Positions 52,445-60,430 of a stretch of DNA of 64,000 bases are shown piece after piece. The notes beneath the pieces are model-generated. The model worked only from the letters and a program-made list of their open reading frames with translations, did not search any database and had not been told where the DNA came from. A program made the translations under genes and the position numbers. This DNA comes from Bacillus_BA songklensis (lineage in GTDB: Bacteria; Bacillota; Bacilli; Bacillales; Bacillaceae_H): positions 1-64,000 of the forward strand of contig NZ_JBHRZT010000070.1 of the NCBI RefSeq assembly GCF_042649685.1, read 5' to 3'. Numbering within the stretch: position 1 is the stretch's first letter; every line of letters begins with the position of its first letter.

Positions 52445-52529
52445 TGAACACACTACCCGTCTATTCTCTTCTTATGTTCTTCTCTTTTTAGTCTAACTAC
52501 TTCTTTATTTTCAGAAAGGAGTAGACACC

Positions 52530-54260
52530 ATGTACAAAACAAAATACTATAAACAAATTGCTGCTTCCAGCAAAAAAAGCCCAGCGGATATCGTTATTAA
52601 AAATGGAAAAATCATTGATGTATTTAACCTTGATATTATAGAGGGCGATGTTGCCATTTCTGAAGGAATGATTGTCGGGATCGGAAACTATGAAGGAGAC
52701 ATCATTATTGATGCACAAGGACGTTATATCTCTCCGGCTTTCATCGACAGCCATGTGCATATTGAATCATCAATGGTGACACCAAGAGAGTTTTCAAAAC
52801 TGGTTATCCCTCACGGTGTGACAACCGTCATTACAGACCCTCATGAAATTGCCAATGTCGCAGGTGCAAAAGGAATCCAATTCATGCTTGATGATTCAGA
52901 GAATATCCCCCTTGATGTCATGGTGATGCTCCCTTCCAGCGTGCCGGCCACTCCTTTTGAGAATGCTGGGGCTGTTCTCCATGCCAAAGACTTAAAGCCA
53001 TTTTATCAGCATCCTAGAGTAATGGGATTAGCAGAAGTCATGGATTTCCCTTCTGTTAGGGATGCTTCCCCTCAAATGCTTGATAAACTAATGAATGCCG
53101 CTTCCTTAGGAGCTGTCATTGATGGTCATGCAGCCGGATTGGATGAAACAGGTCTCAATATATACCGTACCGCCGGCATATTGACCGACCATGAATGTAC
53201 CACTGTAGAAGACGCGCTAGAACGGTTGAGAAGAGGCATGTATGTATTGATTCGTGAAGGCTCTGTCGCTAAAGATTTGAAAGCCCTAATTCCTGTTGTG
53301 AATGAACGAAATGCCCGCCGTTGTTTATTTTGCACAGACGACAAACATTTAGATGATTTACTCGTGGAAGGCTCTGTCGATCACAATATACGCCTCGCCA
53401 TTAAAGAAGGACTAAATCCATTGCTAGCCATTCAAATGGCCTCGCTGAATGCGGCAGAATGTTACGGATTAAAAGGAAAAGGGGCCATTGCTCCCGGTTA
53501 TAAAGCTGATCTCCTGCTACTGGATGACTTAGAAACATTGAATATTTATCAAGTATACAAAGACGGGAAGCTGGCAGCAGAGCAAGGAGCATATGCAGCT
53601 TCTTTATCTGCACATACAACAAAGGCAGATGGGTTAACAGATTCTGTTCATATTCCTCCTCTCATTCATAACGATTTACAAATAACGATGAAAAATCAGT
53701 TGGCCCATGTAATAGAGATTATTCCAAACAGCCTGATCACAAATCATCTCATTGAATCAGTTGATGTTCACCGTCAACAGTTTGTTCCTTCCGTAAAAAA
53801 AGATCAATTAAAGTTAGCCGTAATCGAACGCCATCATCAGATTGGAAATATCGGACTTGGTATTGTGAAAGGATTCGGTCTTACTTGCGGAGCGATTGCC
53901 ACTACTATTGCGCATGATTCCCATAACATTGTCGTAGTGGGGACGAATGATGAGGATATGCTTCATGCTGTGGAGGAATTGAAACGGCTGCAGGGCGGGA
54001 TTACAATCGTGAAAAACAAACAAACGATTACTTCTCTTTCCTTACCTATTGGAGGGCTTATGACCAACCAACCGTTTCATCAAGTCAATGACTCGCTTCA
54101 TCAACTCAATATTGCCTTACGACAAATCGGGGCTTCGGATGAATTCAACCCATTGCTTACTCTTTCCTTTTTAAGCCTTCCTGTCATCCCTGAACTAAAA
54201 CTGACAGATAAAGGCCTCTTCAATGTTAAGACGTTTGAACATATTCCAGTCCAGACCTAG
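52530..54260 (+). CDS. ade: Adenine deaminase
   Basis: 576 residues, full length. Converts adenine to hypoxanthine and ammonia. Metal ligands H75 and H77 in DSHVHIES with E79; later VITDPHEIANV, the bridging glutamate region, and FCTDDKH. The small beta-sandwich starts the protein (ADIVIKNGKIIDVFNL). AGAAAGGAG upstream. Controlled by the riboswitch above: hypoxanthine or guanine would signal sufficiency. Confidence 0.95.
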   Translation: MYKTKYYKQIAASSKKSPADIVIKNGKIIDVFNLDIIEGDVAISEGMIVGIGNYEGDIIIDAQGRYISPAFIDSHVHIESSMVTPREFSKLVIPHGVTTVITDPHEIANVAGAKGIQFMLDDSENIPLDVMVMLPSSVPATPFENAGAVLHAKDLKPFYQHPRVMGLAEVMDFPSVRDASPQMLDKLMNAASLGAVIDGHAAGLDETGLNIYRTAGILTDHECTTVEDALERLRRGMYVLIREGSVAKDLKALIPVVNERNARRCLFCTDDKHLDDLLVEGSVDHNIRLAIKEGLNPLLAIQMASLNAAECYGLKGKGAIAPGYKADLLLLDDLETLNIYQVYKDGKLAAEQGAYAASLSAHTTKADGLTDSVHIPPLIHNDLQITMKNQLAHVIEIIPNSLITNHLIESVDVHRQQFVPSVKKDQLKLAVIERHHQIGNIGLGIVKGFGLTCGAIATTIAHDSHNIVVVGTNDEDMLHAVEELKRLQGGITIVKNKQTITSLSLPIGGLMTNQPFHQVNDSLHQLNIALRQIGASDEFNPLLTLSFLSLPVIPELKLTDKGLFNVKTFEHIPVQT

Positions 54261-54263
54261 CTT

Positions 54264-54295
54264 GAAAGCATCGCACATAAAGCGATGCTTTTCTT
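54264..54295 (+). terminator. Terminator of ade
   Basis: GAAAGCATCGC / GCGATGCTTTTC stem with T-rich tail, three bp after the stop. Confidence 0.85.
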
Positions 54296-54355
54296 TTACA
54301 TACAGCAAGCGTGCGTTTTATAATAAGAGCGCATTGATTGAAAGTTGGTGACGGT

Positions 54356-55228
54356 ATGGACACAATTACACATACATTGTTCGGTCTTGGGATTTATAAA
54401 GCCATCAATAAAGAAAACATGAGTAAAAGGGAAAAACAGACTCTCCTGTTTACTGCTATAGGAGCCAGTCAAATTCCTGACATTGACGTGATTTCACAGC
54501 TATGGGATACATCTGGACAATATCAAATGTGGCATCGAGGGATTACACATTCGCTCTTTCTCGTCCCGGTATGGGCCCTTCTATTTTTTATTTTAAATTT
54601 CTTCATCTTTCGCCTGAAAAGTTGGCGCTTCTTTTGGATTGCTCTTCTCGCTGTGTTTATTCATGATACAAGCGATGTGTTTAACGCATGGGGTACAGGT
54701 TATTTAGAGCCTTTTTCAAATGCCCGATTAACCTTTGGAACCATCCCTATTATCGATTTTGTCATTTGGTTCATCTTCTTATTAGCTTTTATCTTATCGA
54801 AAAAAGGCTCATACAAGGAATCGTCTATTTACCGTATAAGCTGGATCATGATTGCTCTTCACATTATCATTCAATCCATACAGGGCTATGCATTGTATAA
54901 GCAATATGAGCCTCGTTATGAACAACTTGCATTATCTGCAAGCTTTCTTCCATGGAATTATTCTGTTATCGGCAAAGACGAGAATACAGTGGACATCATC
55001 CAAGACTCTTTATTAACCCAAAAACACCTTATGTACAAGCTGCAATCCAGTGACAACAGCAACTTAAAAAAACTATTCAAACAAAATCCGAAAGCCCAGA
55101 CCCTGTACAAATGGTCTCCATTTGTCGTAGTCGTAGATAATGAGGAACGGTTAGGGATTTATGATCCAAGGTTTTATCGAAAAGGGCAGTCTTTCTTATT
55201 CGAATTTATCGAAAAAACACAAAAATAA
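54356..55228 (+). CDS. Membrane metal-dependent hydrolase, DUF457/YfhP-like
   Basis: 290 residues. MDTITHTLFGLGIYKA and WHRGITHSL carry the histidine motifs also found in yfhP of this window; QIPDIDV and HDTSDVFNAWGT follow. About five membrane segments. Starts at the ATG behind GGTGACGGT. Paralogue of the gene at 27285; substrate unknown. Confidence 0.8.
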   Translation: MDTITHTLFGLGIYKAINKENMSKREKQTLLFTAIGASQIPDIDVISQLWDTSGQYQMWHRGITHSLFLVPVWALLFFILNFFIFRLKSWRFFWIALLAVFIHDTSDVFNAWGTGYLEPFSNARLTFGTIPIIDFVIWFIFLLAFILSKKGSYKESSIYRISWIMIALHIIIQSIQGYALYKQYEPRYEQLALSASFLPWNYSVIGKDENTVDIIQDSLLTQKHLMYKLQSSDNSNLKKLFKQNPKAQTLYKWSPFVVVVDNEERLGIYDPRFYRKGQSFLFEFIEKTQK

Positions 55229-55252
55229 ATAAGGAAAATCCCCATAAGTTTG

Positions 55253-55383
55253 GGATAGACAGCCAGAAACGTTTTTACTGAAAGGACCCGGCAGAAAATC
55301 CTTGATTTTATTGGATTTCACATGCCCGATCCTTTCAGGGAGATGACTCAAAAAGTATGGTTTTTTACCTTTTGGGTCACCTC
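55253..55383. repeat. Dispersed palindromic repeat family D, copy 6
   Basis: CTGAAAGGACCCGGCA ... TGCCCGATCCTTTCAG as in copy 3, then GATGACTCAAAAAGTATGG and CCTTTTGGGTCACCTC. Lies between two convergent genes. Confidence 0.7.
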
Positions 55384-55481
55384 CCTACTCCTCTTCTTCT
55401 TCGGTTTTTATAATAGGCAGCACCTTCTTTTACCAGAATTGGTAAAATGGCTGCTAAAACTCTTTTTAAAATTTTGCCCAT
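55377..55481 (-). CDS. Hypothetical 34-residue basic hydrophobic peptide
   Basis: MGKILKRVLAAILPILVKEG followed by YYKNRRRR and GVGR: one hydrophobic helix and an arginine-rich tail. GGGG lies six nt before the ATG. The open frame continues upstream through a repeat A copy, which I regard as chance. Not recognised; a real small membrane peptide is possible. Confidence 0.4.
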   Translation of the reverse strand: MGKILKRVLAAILPILVKEGAAYYKNRRRRGVGR

Positions 55482-55595
55482 AATCATCCCCACTTCTCTG
55501 CTTTTGCTAGTACTATACCCTCTTAACTCTTGCAAAAAACCCTTTTTAAAAGGCTTTCCAATAAGAGGAAGGACTCCTAACTGTACTGATACAAC

Positions 55596-55744
55596 AAGAA
55601 AAGCGGAGCAAGCTCGTTCACATCCATAGGGTATTGGACCTTCTGAGAAGGAGTCGCTCCTTGGCTCCGCGGGAAGAAGTGGAATGACCCCAGGGTGTAG
55701 CTTGCGTAGCTGGACAAATTCAATGCACAATCTATGCTTTCTTA
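55596..55744. repeat. Dispersed repeat family A, copy 4
   Basis: Nearly the same as copy 1: AAGAAAAGCGGAGCAAGC at the left, TTCTGAGAAGGAGTCGCTCC in the middle and GCTTTCTTA at the right. Copies 1 and 4 are the most alike of the five. Confidence 0.8.
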
Positions 55745-55748
55745 TAAA

Positions 55749-55782
55749 AAAAATCTCCCCTTTAAGAAAGGGAAGATTTTTC
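55749..55782 (-). terminator. Terminator of the CAP-domain gene
   Basis: AATCTCCCCTTT / AAGGGAAGATT stem with a T run on the minus strand. Confidence 0.8.
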
Positions 55783-55785
55783 TAC

Positions 55786-56544
55786 TTATTTACCAATGAA
55801 CATTTGTGTCCAATATGTTGAACCGCTGCCTTCTACGTATCCAACACCAATATGTGTAAAGTTTGGATCTAAAATGTTTCTGCGGTGACCGTCACTGTTC
55901 ATCCAGCTATTCATTACTTCTTCCGGTGTTTGTTGACCTTTGGCAATGTTTTCACCGGCTGCACTGTATTGAATACCGAATTTCTTCATCATATCAAACG
56001 GTGAGCCGTAAGTTGGAGAAGTGTGATCAAAGTAATTTTTGTTCATCATGTCTTTTGATTTTTCACGAGCAACATCACTAAGTTTTGTGTCTAATTGTAA
56101 TGGTTTTAAGCCTTGTTTTTGTCTCTCTTGGTTTACTAACTCGACGACTTTCTTTTCAAACTCACTTACAGATGATTGATTAGCTGTTTGTTCAGCTGCT
56201 GGCTGTGCCTGTGTTTCATTGCTTGTTTGCGAAGCTGGTGCTGCTTTTGGTGTTGGCTGTGGTGCTGCTTGTTCCGTTGGTTGGGCTTGTGCTTCATTAT
56301 TCGTTTGTGGAGCTGGTGCTGCTTTTGGTGCTGTTTGTTTAGCTTGAGCTGTTGGGATTTGAATATTAAATTTCTTTAAAAGCTCATCTACATCATTTAT
56401 ATCTTGAACATTAATATGCTGAATATTCTGTTTTGAATTTACTGGACAATTTACTGTTGAAGCATCTGCCTGTGTTTGTGTTGCTAATAATCCGAATGAC
56501 ATGGCTCCAATAATAGTCGCGAAACGAAGTTTTTTGTTTTTCAT
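55786..56544 (-). CDS. Secreted CAP/SCP-domain protein (YkwD-like)
   Basis: 252 residues. Signal peptide MKNKKLRFATIIGAMSFGLL, a short N-terminal region with NVQDINDVDELLKKF, then an Ala/Pro/Gln-rich linker holding two copies of a TPKAAPA-QT-NE-QAQP unit (about 70-115). The C-terminal CAP domain (about 125-252) has VVELVNQERQKQGL, HTSPTYGSPFDMM, GENIAKG and GHRRNILDPNFTHIGVG. Family members are secreted, with unknown activity. GGAGG precedes the ATG. Confidence 0.87.
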   Translation of the reverse strand: MKNKKLRFATIIGAMSFGLLATQTQADASTVNCPVNSKQNIQHINVQDINDVDELLKKFNIQIPTAQAKQTAPKAAPAPQTNNEAQAQPTEQAAPQPTPKAAPASQTSNETQAQPAAEQTANQSSVSEFEKKVVELVNQERQKQGLKPLQLDTKLSDVAREKSKDMMNKNYFDHTSPTYGSPFDMMKKFGIQYSAAGENIAKGQQTPEEVMNSWMNSDGHRRNILDPNFTHIGVGYVEGSGSTYWTQMFIGK

Positions 56545-56756
56545 AAGTGAATTACCTCCTCGTTTTTTTGACCCCACGCACACTATTCTCCATGAATACT
56601 AGCAATCTATCAACCTTTTAAAGCTTCCAATATTATCAAACTATGAAAACATAGTTTGAAGGAATATTTAACCACCACTATAAACACTGATGCAATAGGA
56701 ATAGTGGAAGATTCAATTCCTTTAGAAATCCCAAAAGGTAATTTATGTAAATAAAA

Positions 56757-56790
56757 AAAGACCCCCATCGAATGGAAGTCCTTCCTTTTA
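56757..56790 (-). terminator. Terminator of yfkM
   Basis: GACCCCCAT / ATGGAAGTC stem with wobble pairs and a T run on the minus strand. Confidence 0.65.
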
Positions 56791-56808
56791 AGTAGCGTTT
56801 ATTCTCGT

Positions 56809-57324
56809 TTATTGTAACACGTTAAGAGATTCACGGATGAAGGCCGGTATGTCATCAGGCGTACGACTTGTTACAAGCTGGTTGCCGCACACAACGACTT
56901 CTTTATCATGAAAATTGGCACCGGCATTTTTTAAGTCAACGGCAATGGATTTATAACCCGTCACATCTCGTCCTTTTAAAGCCTCCGCTGTAATCAGCAA
57001 TTGCGGGCCGTGGCAAATCGCCATCACCGGTTTCTTTTCATCCATCATTGATTTGGCGAAAGCGACAAAACGATCATCCCCACGTAAAATATCTGGTGAA
57101 AAGCCTCCTGGTAAGAACAAGGCATCGAAATCCGATGGTTTCACTTCATCGATGCTTGCAGCAACAGTTACTGTTGCTTCTCCTTGTTTCCCTTTGACTG
57201 TTTTACCTTTTTCCTTTTCGATGACAGTAAGCTCATGCCCGGCTTCTTTGAATGCTTTAGCAGGCTCCGTGTACTCGGAATCCTCAAACATATCCGTCAA
57301 TAATACTGCAATTTTCTTGCTCAT
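56809..57324 (-). CDS. yfkM: General stress protein YfkM (DJ-1/PfpI family)
   Basis: 171 residues, full length. The nucleophile elbow AICHGPQLL (C104 region) and the acidic partner in LLTDMFEDSEYTEP match PfpI-type proteases/deglycases. MSKKIAVLLTDMF start follows AAGGAGTGAG. A sigma-B promoter lies upstream, as expected for this stress gene. Confidence 0.9.
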   Translation of the reverse strand: MSKKIAVLLTDMFEDSEYTEPAKAFKEAGHELTVIEKEKGKTVKGKQGEATVTVAASIDEVKPSDFDALFLPGGFSPDILRGDDRFVAFAKSMMDEKKPVMAICHGPQLLITAEALKGRDVTGYKSIAVDLKNAGANFHDKEVVVCGNQLVTSRTPDDIPAFIRESLNVLQ

Positions 57325-57365
57325 TATAGACTCACTCCTTAACATTTCGCTTGTCTATAAATAAA

Positions 57366-57391
57366 GTACCCGGTCTTGTCCTATCTCAAAC
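57366..57391 (-). promoter_or_regulatory. Sigma-B promoter of yfkM
   Basis: Minus strand GTTTGA (57386-57391), 14-nt spacer, GGGTAC (57366-57371); consensus GTTTAA / GGGTAT, one mismatch in each. Confidence 0.75.
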
Positions 57392-57439
57392 TTTTTTTGG
57401 AATGAATCCTAACCGAAAGGTAAACAAGAAGCGCCAGGA

Positions 57440-58636
57440 TTATAATTTCATGTTTGGTCCGAAAAATTCGTAATGAATGGATTCTTCTTTCACACCAATT
57501 TCTTGCAATGCTTGATAAATGGCTTTCATGAAGGAAAGCGGTCCGCACATATAGTAATCAGCATCTTTGTTTTCAATGACTTGTTGTAACCATTCAGCTG
57601 TAATGTATCCTTCTTTATCAAAGTTTTGTGCAGCGACATCTTCTTCTGTCGGTTTTTCATAACACACGAACATTTTTGCATCTAAAGAAGCTGCCTCTTT
57701 ACGAAAAGCATGATAATGTCCGCTTCTTGCTGCATGGATGAATGTCATATCACGGTCTGGCTGTTCCTTTGCGGCAACTTTTAACATACTCATTAATGGT
57801 GTAATCCCTACTCCACCGCTGATGAGTACAAGAGGCTTTTCGCTCTCCATATTCAACACAAATTCACCTGCAGGAGCACTTACTTCAATTGTATCTCCTT
57901 CTTTCACATAATCATGCAAGTAATTGGAAACGGCACCCTCCGGTTTTTGATCATCTGCTTCACGCTTAACTGTAATGCGATAATATTCCCCATTTGGCGC
58001 ATCAGATAAACTGTATTGACGAATGTGCGTATACTCTTTACCGGGAATATTGACACGAATACTCACATATTGGCCTGGCAAGAAGGAAGAGACTCCTGAC
58101 CCATCTTTTGGTTTTAAATAAAAGGATGTAATAACATCACTTTCTTTTACCTTATTTGCAACATAAAGTTCTTTGAAATCTTTCCATCCGCCTTCTTTGT
58201 TTTCTGCTTCTTCATACATCTCTTGCTCGACTGAAATAAATGCATCTGCAATGACACCGTATGCTTCTGCCCATGCATGAATGATTTCATCTGTAGCTGC
58301 ATCTTTTAAGACATCTTTAATCGCTAATAACAAATGCTCTCCCACGATTGGATAATGCTCTGGTTTGATTCCGATACTGCGATGTTTATGACCAATTTGT
58401 TTCACAACCGGGATAATTTTATCAAGTTGATCAATGTAAACCGCCGCTGCATAAACCGTATTGGCTAAAGCTGTCTGCTGTCTGCCCGTTTTTTGGTTCG
58501 TTTGGTTAAAAATATTTAAAAGTTCCGGATGCGCCTTAAACATTAATTCATAAAAACGCTTTGTAATATCTTGGCCGTATCTTTCCAAAACAGGAGCGGT
58601 ACTTTTCACAATTTCAATCGTTTTCGCACTTAACAT
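57440..58636 (-). CDS. hmp: Flavohemoprotein Hmp (nitric oxide dioxygenase)
   Basis: 398 residues. Turns NO into nitrate with O2 and NADPH. Globin domain (1-140) with Y29, Q53/Q54 and proximal H85 in IGHKH; FAD domain with RQYSLSDAPNG; NAD domain with ISGGVGITPLMSML and MCGPLSFM; ends FFGPNMKL. Two NsrR-type operators lie in its promoter region and nsrR is divergently encoded. Confidence 0.95.
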   Translation of the reverse strand: MLSAKTIEIVKSTAPVLERYGQDITKRFYELMFKAHPELLNIFNQTNQKTGRQQTALANTVYAAAVYIDQLDKIIPVVKQIGHKHRSIGIKPEHYPIVGEHLLLAIKDVLKDAATDEIIHAWAEAYGVIADAFISVEQEMYEEAENKEGGWKDFKELYVANKVKESDVITSFYLKPKDGSGVSSFLPGQYVSIRVNIPGKEYTHIRQYSLSDAPNGEYYRITVKREADDQKPEGAVSNYLHDYVKEGDTIEVSAPAGEFVLNMESEKPLVLISGGVGITPLMSMLKVAAKEQPDRDMTFIHAARSGHYHAFRKEAASLDAKMFVCYEKPTEEDVAAQNFDKEGYITAEWLQQVIENKDADYYMCGPLSFMKAIYQALQEIGVKEESIHYEFFGPNMKL

Positions 58637-58653
58637 TTTCTCTCATCCTTTTA

Positions 58654-58723
58654 AACATGTATTTTTAATATATCTTTACAGTAAGCGAATTCATCCAAAA
58701 AAGATATATTTTAAATACATCTT
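58654..58723. promoter_or_regulatory. Two NsrR operators upstream of hmp
   Basis: 58654-58676 and 58701-58723 are 23-bp dyads of the form AAGATRTATT-n-AAATACATCTT. The right one is nearly perfect. Spacing of 47 bp centre to centre fits two sites flanking the hmp promoter. Matches the known NsrR dyad of Bacillus (ATGTATTT/AAATACAT type). Confidence 0.75.
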
Positions 58724-58946
58724 TTAAAAAGTTGTCACAATTTCCAATGTAAGCATGATTAAAACGGTGGCTGCCCTTTTCATTTAAAGCTGTGCCAAAG
58801 TTACTATCTTTATAAGCAACTTATTTTCCAAATAGCCTTTATTAAAAACTTGGTGGTTATTCCCTCCCATAAACAGAGCATAAACCTTACCAAATGGTTG
58901 GAAAAAATGCTATGATAAAGGAAACTTCCATCAGTGGAGGTTTTTC

Positions 58947-59012
58947 GATGCACAGGATGTGCAAGCGAAGATGTTGCGACAGGACGTCGCGTTCTTAGTC
59001 TTCGTCCCTTAG
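58947..59012 (-). ncRNA. Bacillaceae-1 RNA motif (family B, copy 4)
   Basis: Minus strand: GCGAC-GTCCT-GTCGC and TGCAC-ATCCT-GTGCA, both with RUCCU loops. The best preserved copy here, placed within the first hairpin of a C element. Confidence 0.75.
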
Positions 59013-59050
59013 TCCCACTGATGGTTAGTTGATCTTATCGGGCTTTTACA

Positions 59051-59172
59051 CAAGAAAGCGAGGCGACTGTTTAGCTCCGACGCACGTTGGAACTCCTGAC
59101 AAAGAACCGCTTTTTGGTTCCGCAGGAAGGAGTGAAACGTAGGAGGAGCTAGGAGCCGCAGCTAGATTAGGG
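59051..59172. repeat. Dispersed repeat family A, copy 5 (short)
   Basis: CAAGAAAGCGAGGCGAC, CGTTGGAACTCCTGAC, GAACCGCTTTTTGGTTC, CGCAGGAAGGAGTGAAACG and GCAGCTAGA in family order, with about 30 bp fewer than copy 1 and no clear right end. Confidence 0.7.
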
Positions 59173-59280
59173 CAGTGATTCTACACTAAACTTCCCCGAT
59201 TACGCTAAGTTTTTGGGGAGGATCTTACTGCCCGTTAATGCGGGGTAAAAATACCTTTCATAAACCAAGGGGTTAGTTAA

Positions 59281-59721
59281 ATGAGATTAACAAATTATAC
59301 GGATTACTCTCTTCGTGTTTTATTATATCTGGCATTAAAAAAAGGTAATGAATTGAGCAATATTAAAGAGATTGCAGACGCCTATCACATCTCAAAAAAT
59401 CATTTAATGAAAGTTATTCATGAACTTGGAAAGCTTGGTCTTATAGAGACCATCCGAGGACGAAACGGCGGCATACGACTTGCAAAGAATCCTCGTGACA
59501 TCAATATCGGAGAAGTCGTGACCTACACAGAGGAAGATTTTCACGTGGTGGAGTGTTTTAATCGTAAGGGAAATCAATGTCTCATCACACCTTCTTGTAA
59601 ATTGAAACATGTTTTATATGAAGCACTTCAAGCATTCATCAATGTCTTAAAAGGGTATACATTAGAAGATTTAACTCAAAACAAAGACGAACTCCAGCAG
59701 CTTTTACGTTCTAAACAATAA
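59281..59721 (+). CDS. nsrR: Nitric oxide-sensing repressor NsrR (Rrf2 family)
   Basis: 146 residues. Winged helix (1-80: NYTDYSLRVLLYLAL, HISKNHLMKVIHELG, GRNGGIRLA) and cluster cysteines C92, C100 and C106, the same numbers as in B. subtilis NsrR; NO destroys the Fe-S cluster and lifts repression. Divergent from hmp, whose operators are nearby. Confidence 0.93.
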   Translation: MRLTNYTDYSLRVLLYLALKKGNELSNIKEIADAYHISKNHLMKVIHELGKLGLIETIRGRNGGIRLAKNPRDINIGEVVTYTEEDFHVVECFNRKGNQCLITPSCKLKHVLYEALQAFINVLKGYTLEDLTQNKDELQQLLRSKQ

Positions 59722-59741
59722 ATCTATCTCGCCACCATAAC

Positions 59742-59772
59742 AAAAAACACCTGCCCAAGCAGGTGTTTTTTG
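59742..59772 (+). terminator. Terminator of nsrR
   Basis: AAAAAACACCTGC / GCAGGTGTTTTTT perfect stem and T run. Confidence 0.92.
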
Positions 59773-59784
59773 TTATATATACAT

Positions 59785-59934
59785 TCAACTTAATTTTTTC
59801 ACTTCTGTCATCGAGCCTTCTTCTATTCGCGCTTTTCTGTTCTTTCTCCTTGAATAGACTTACAAAGGTTCTCATATAAGCGGCTGACAAGAACCCGGAA
59901 GGGAGTTTGGCAGCCGCTTATGCGAATTCATATA
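59785..59934. repeat. Repeat family E, copy 1 (downstream of yflB)
   Basis: About 90 bp (TTCAACTTAATTTTT, GAGCCTTCTTCTATT, GCTTTTCTGTTCT, CTTACAAAGG) shared with 60431-60515, then a hairpin ATAAGCGGCTG / CAGCCGCTTAT. It ends exactly at the yflB stop codon. Confidence 0.75.
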
Positions 59935-60306
59935 TTATCTAAATTTACGATAAATTTTATCTTGATAAGACATAAAGGCAGAGGAACCGGCTATTTTTCT
60001 CTTTTCCATCAATGTATTGAATTGAAGCATCTTTTCATTCCACTTTTTCTTCAGTGTTGCTTTTCTCTCTTCATCGTGACAGCAAGCAATCAAGTCTTCC
60101 AGATCAATCATGTCTTTTTTCAGTTGCATTTCTTCAGGGAGGATACCTGCATTTTTTAAAATCTTATAAGAAGCACGCAACTCTGGAGGAACATGCGATA
60201 AATTCTCAAATTCTAACGGCTTTCCTTTTCCTGGCAACTGATCAAATTCTCCATCTTGAACCGCTTTTTTTATTTTTTCTTCTGCCATTGAGAAAAAGAT
60301 ATCCAT
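59935..60306 (-). CDS. yflB: DUF1992 protein YflB (DnaJ-homologue-like domain)
   Basis: 123 residues. FFSMAEEKIKKAVQDGEFDQLPGKGKPL is the DUF1992 core; the rest is helical (EEMQLKKDMIDLEDLI). The family shares a domain with eukaryotic DNAJC28 but has no J domain. ATG at 60306 chosen behind AAAGGAGAAGGG. Flanked on both sides by repeat E. Function unknown. Confidence 0.8.
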   Translation of the reverse strand: MDIFFSMAEEKIKKAVQDGEFDQLPGKGKPLEFENLSHVPPELRASYKILKNAGILPEEMQLKKDMIDLEDLIACCHDEERKATLKKKWNEKMLQFNTLMEKRKIAGSSAFMSYQDKIYRKFR

Positions 60307-60383
60307 TTTCCCTTCTCCTTTACAAAGTATAATGATCATCCAAATTAACAAGATTACTCCTTATTCTTACTTTAATTTTATCA

Positions 60384-60419
60384 TGAAAAAAAGCTTACTA
60401 TTCAATTAGACAGTAAGCT
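60384..60419 (-). terminator. Leftward terminator upstream of yflB
   Basis: AGCTTACT / AGTAAGCT stem with seven T residues on the minus strand; ends transcripts from the YitT-type gene. Confidence 0.75.
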
Positions 60420-60430
60420 GATTTTATATA

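Larger units (their letters stand above)
58923..59250 (+). repeat. Repeat family C, copy 3, with nested B and A elements (upstream of nsrR)
   Basis: Left arm AAACTTCCATCAGTGG, right arm CCACTGATGGTTAGTTGATC; the loop is occupied by a family B RNA (58947-59012). After CTTATCGGGCTTTTACA a short A element (59051-59172) interrupts, then CTTCCCC/GGGGAGG and the standard end CTTACTGCCCGTTAATGCGGGGTAAA. It ends 30 bp before nsrR, same orientation. Confidence 0.8.

Noticed and set aside
55377..55730. 117-codon leftward ORF
   Set aside because: Two thirds of it translates repeat A copy 4; only the last 34 codons have a ribosome-binding site.
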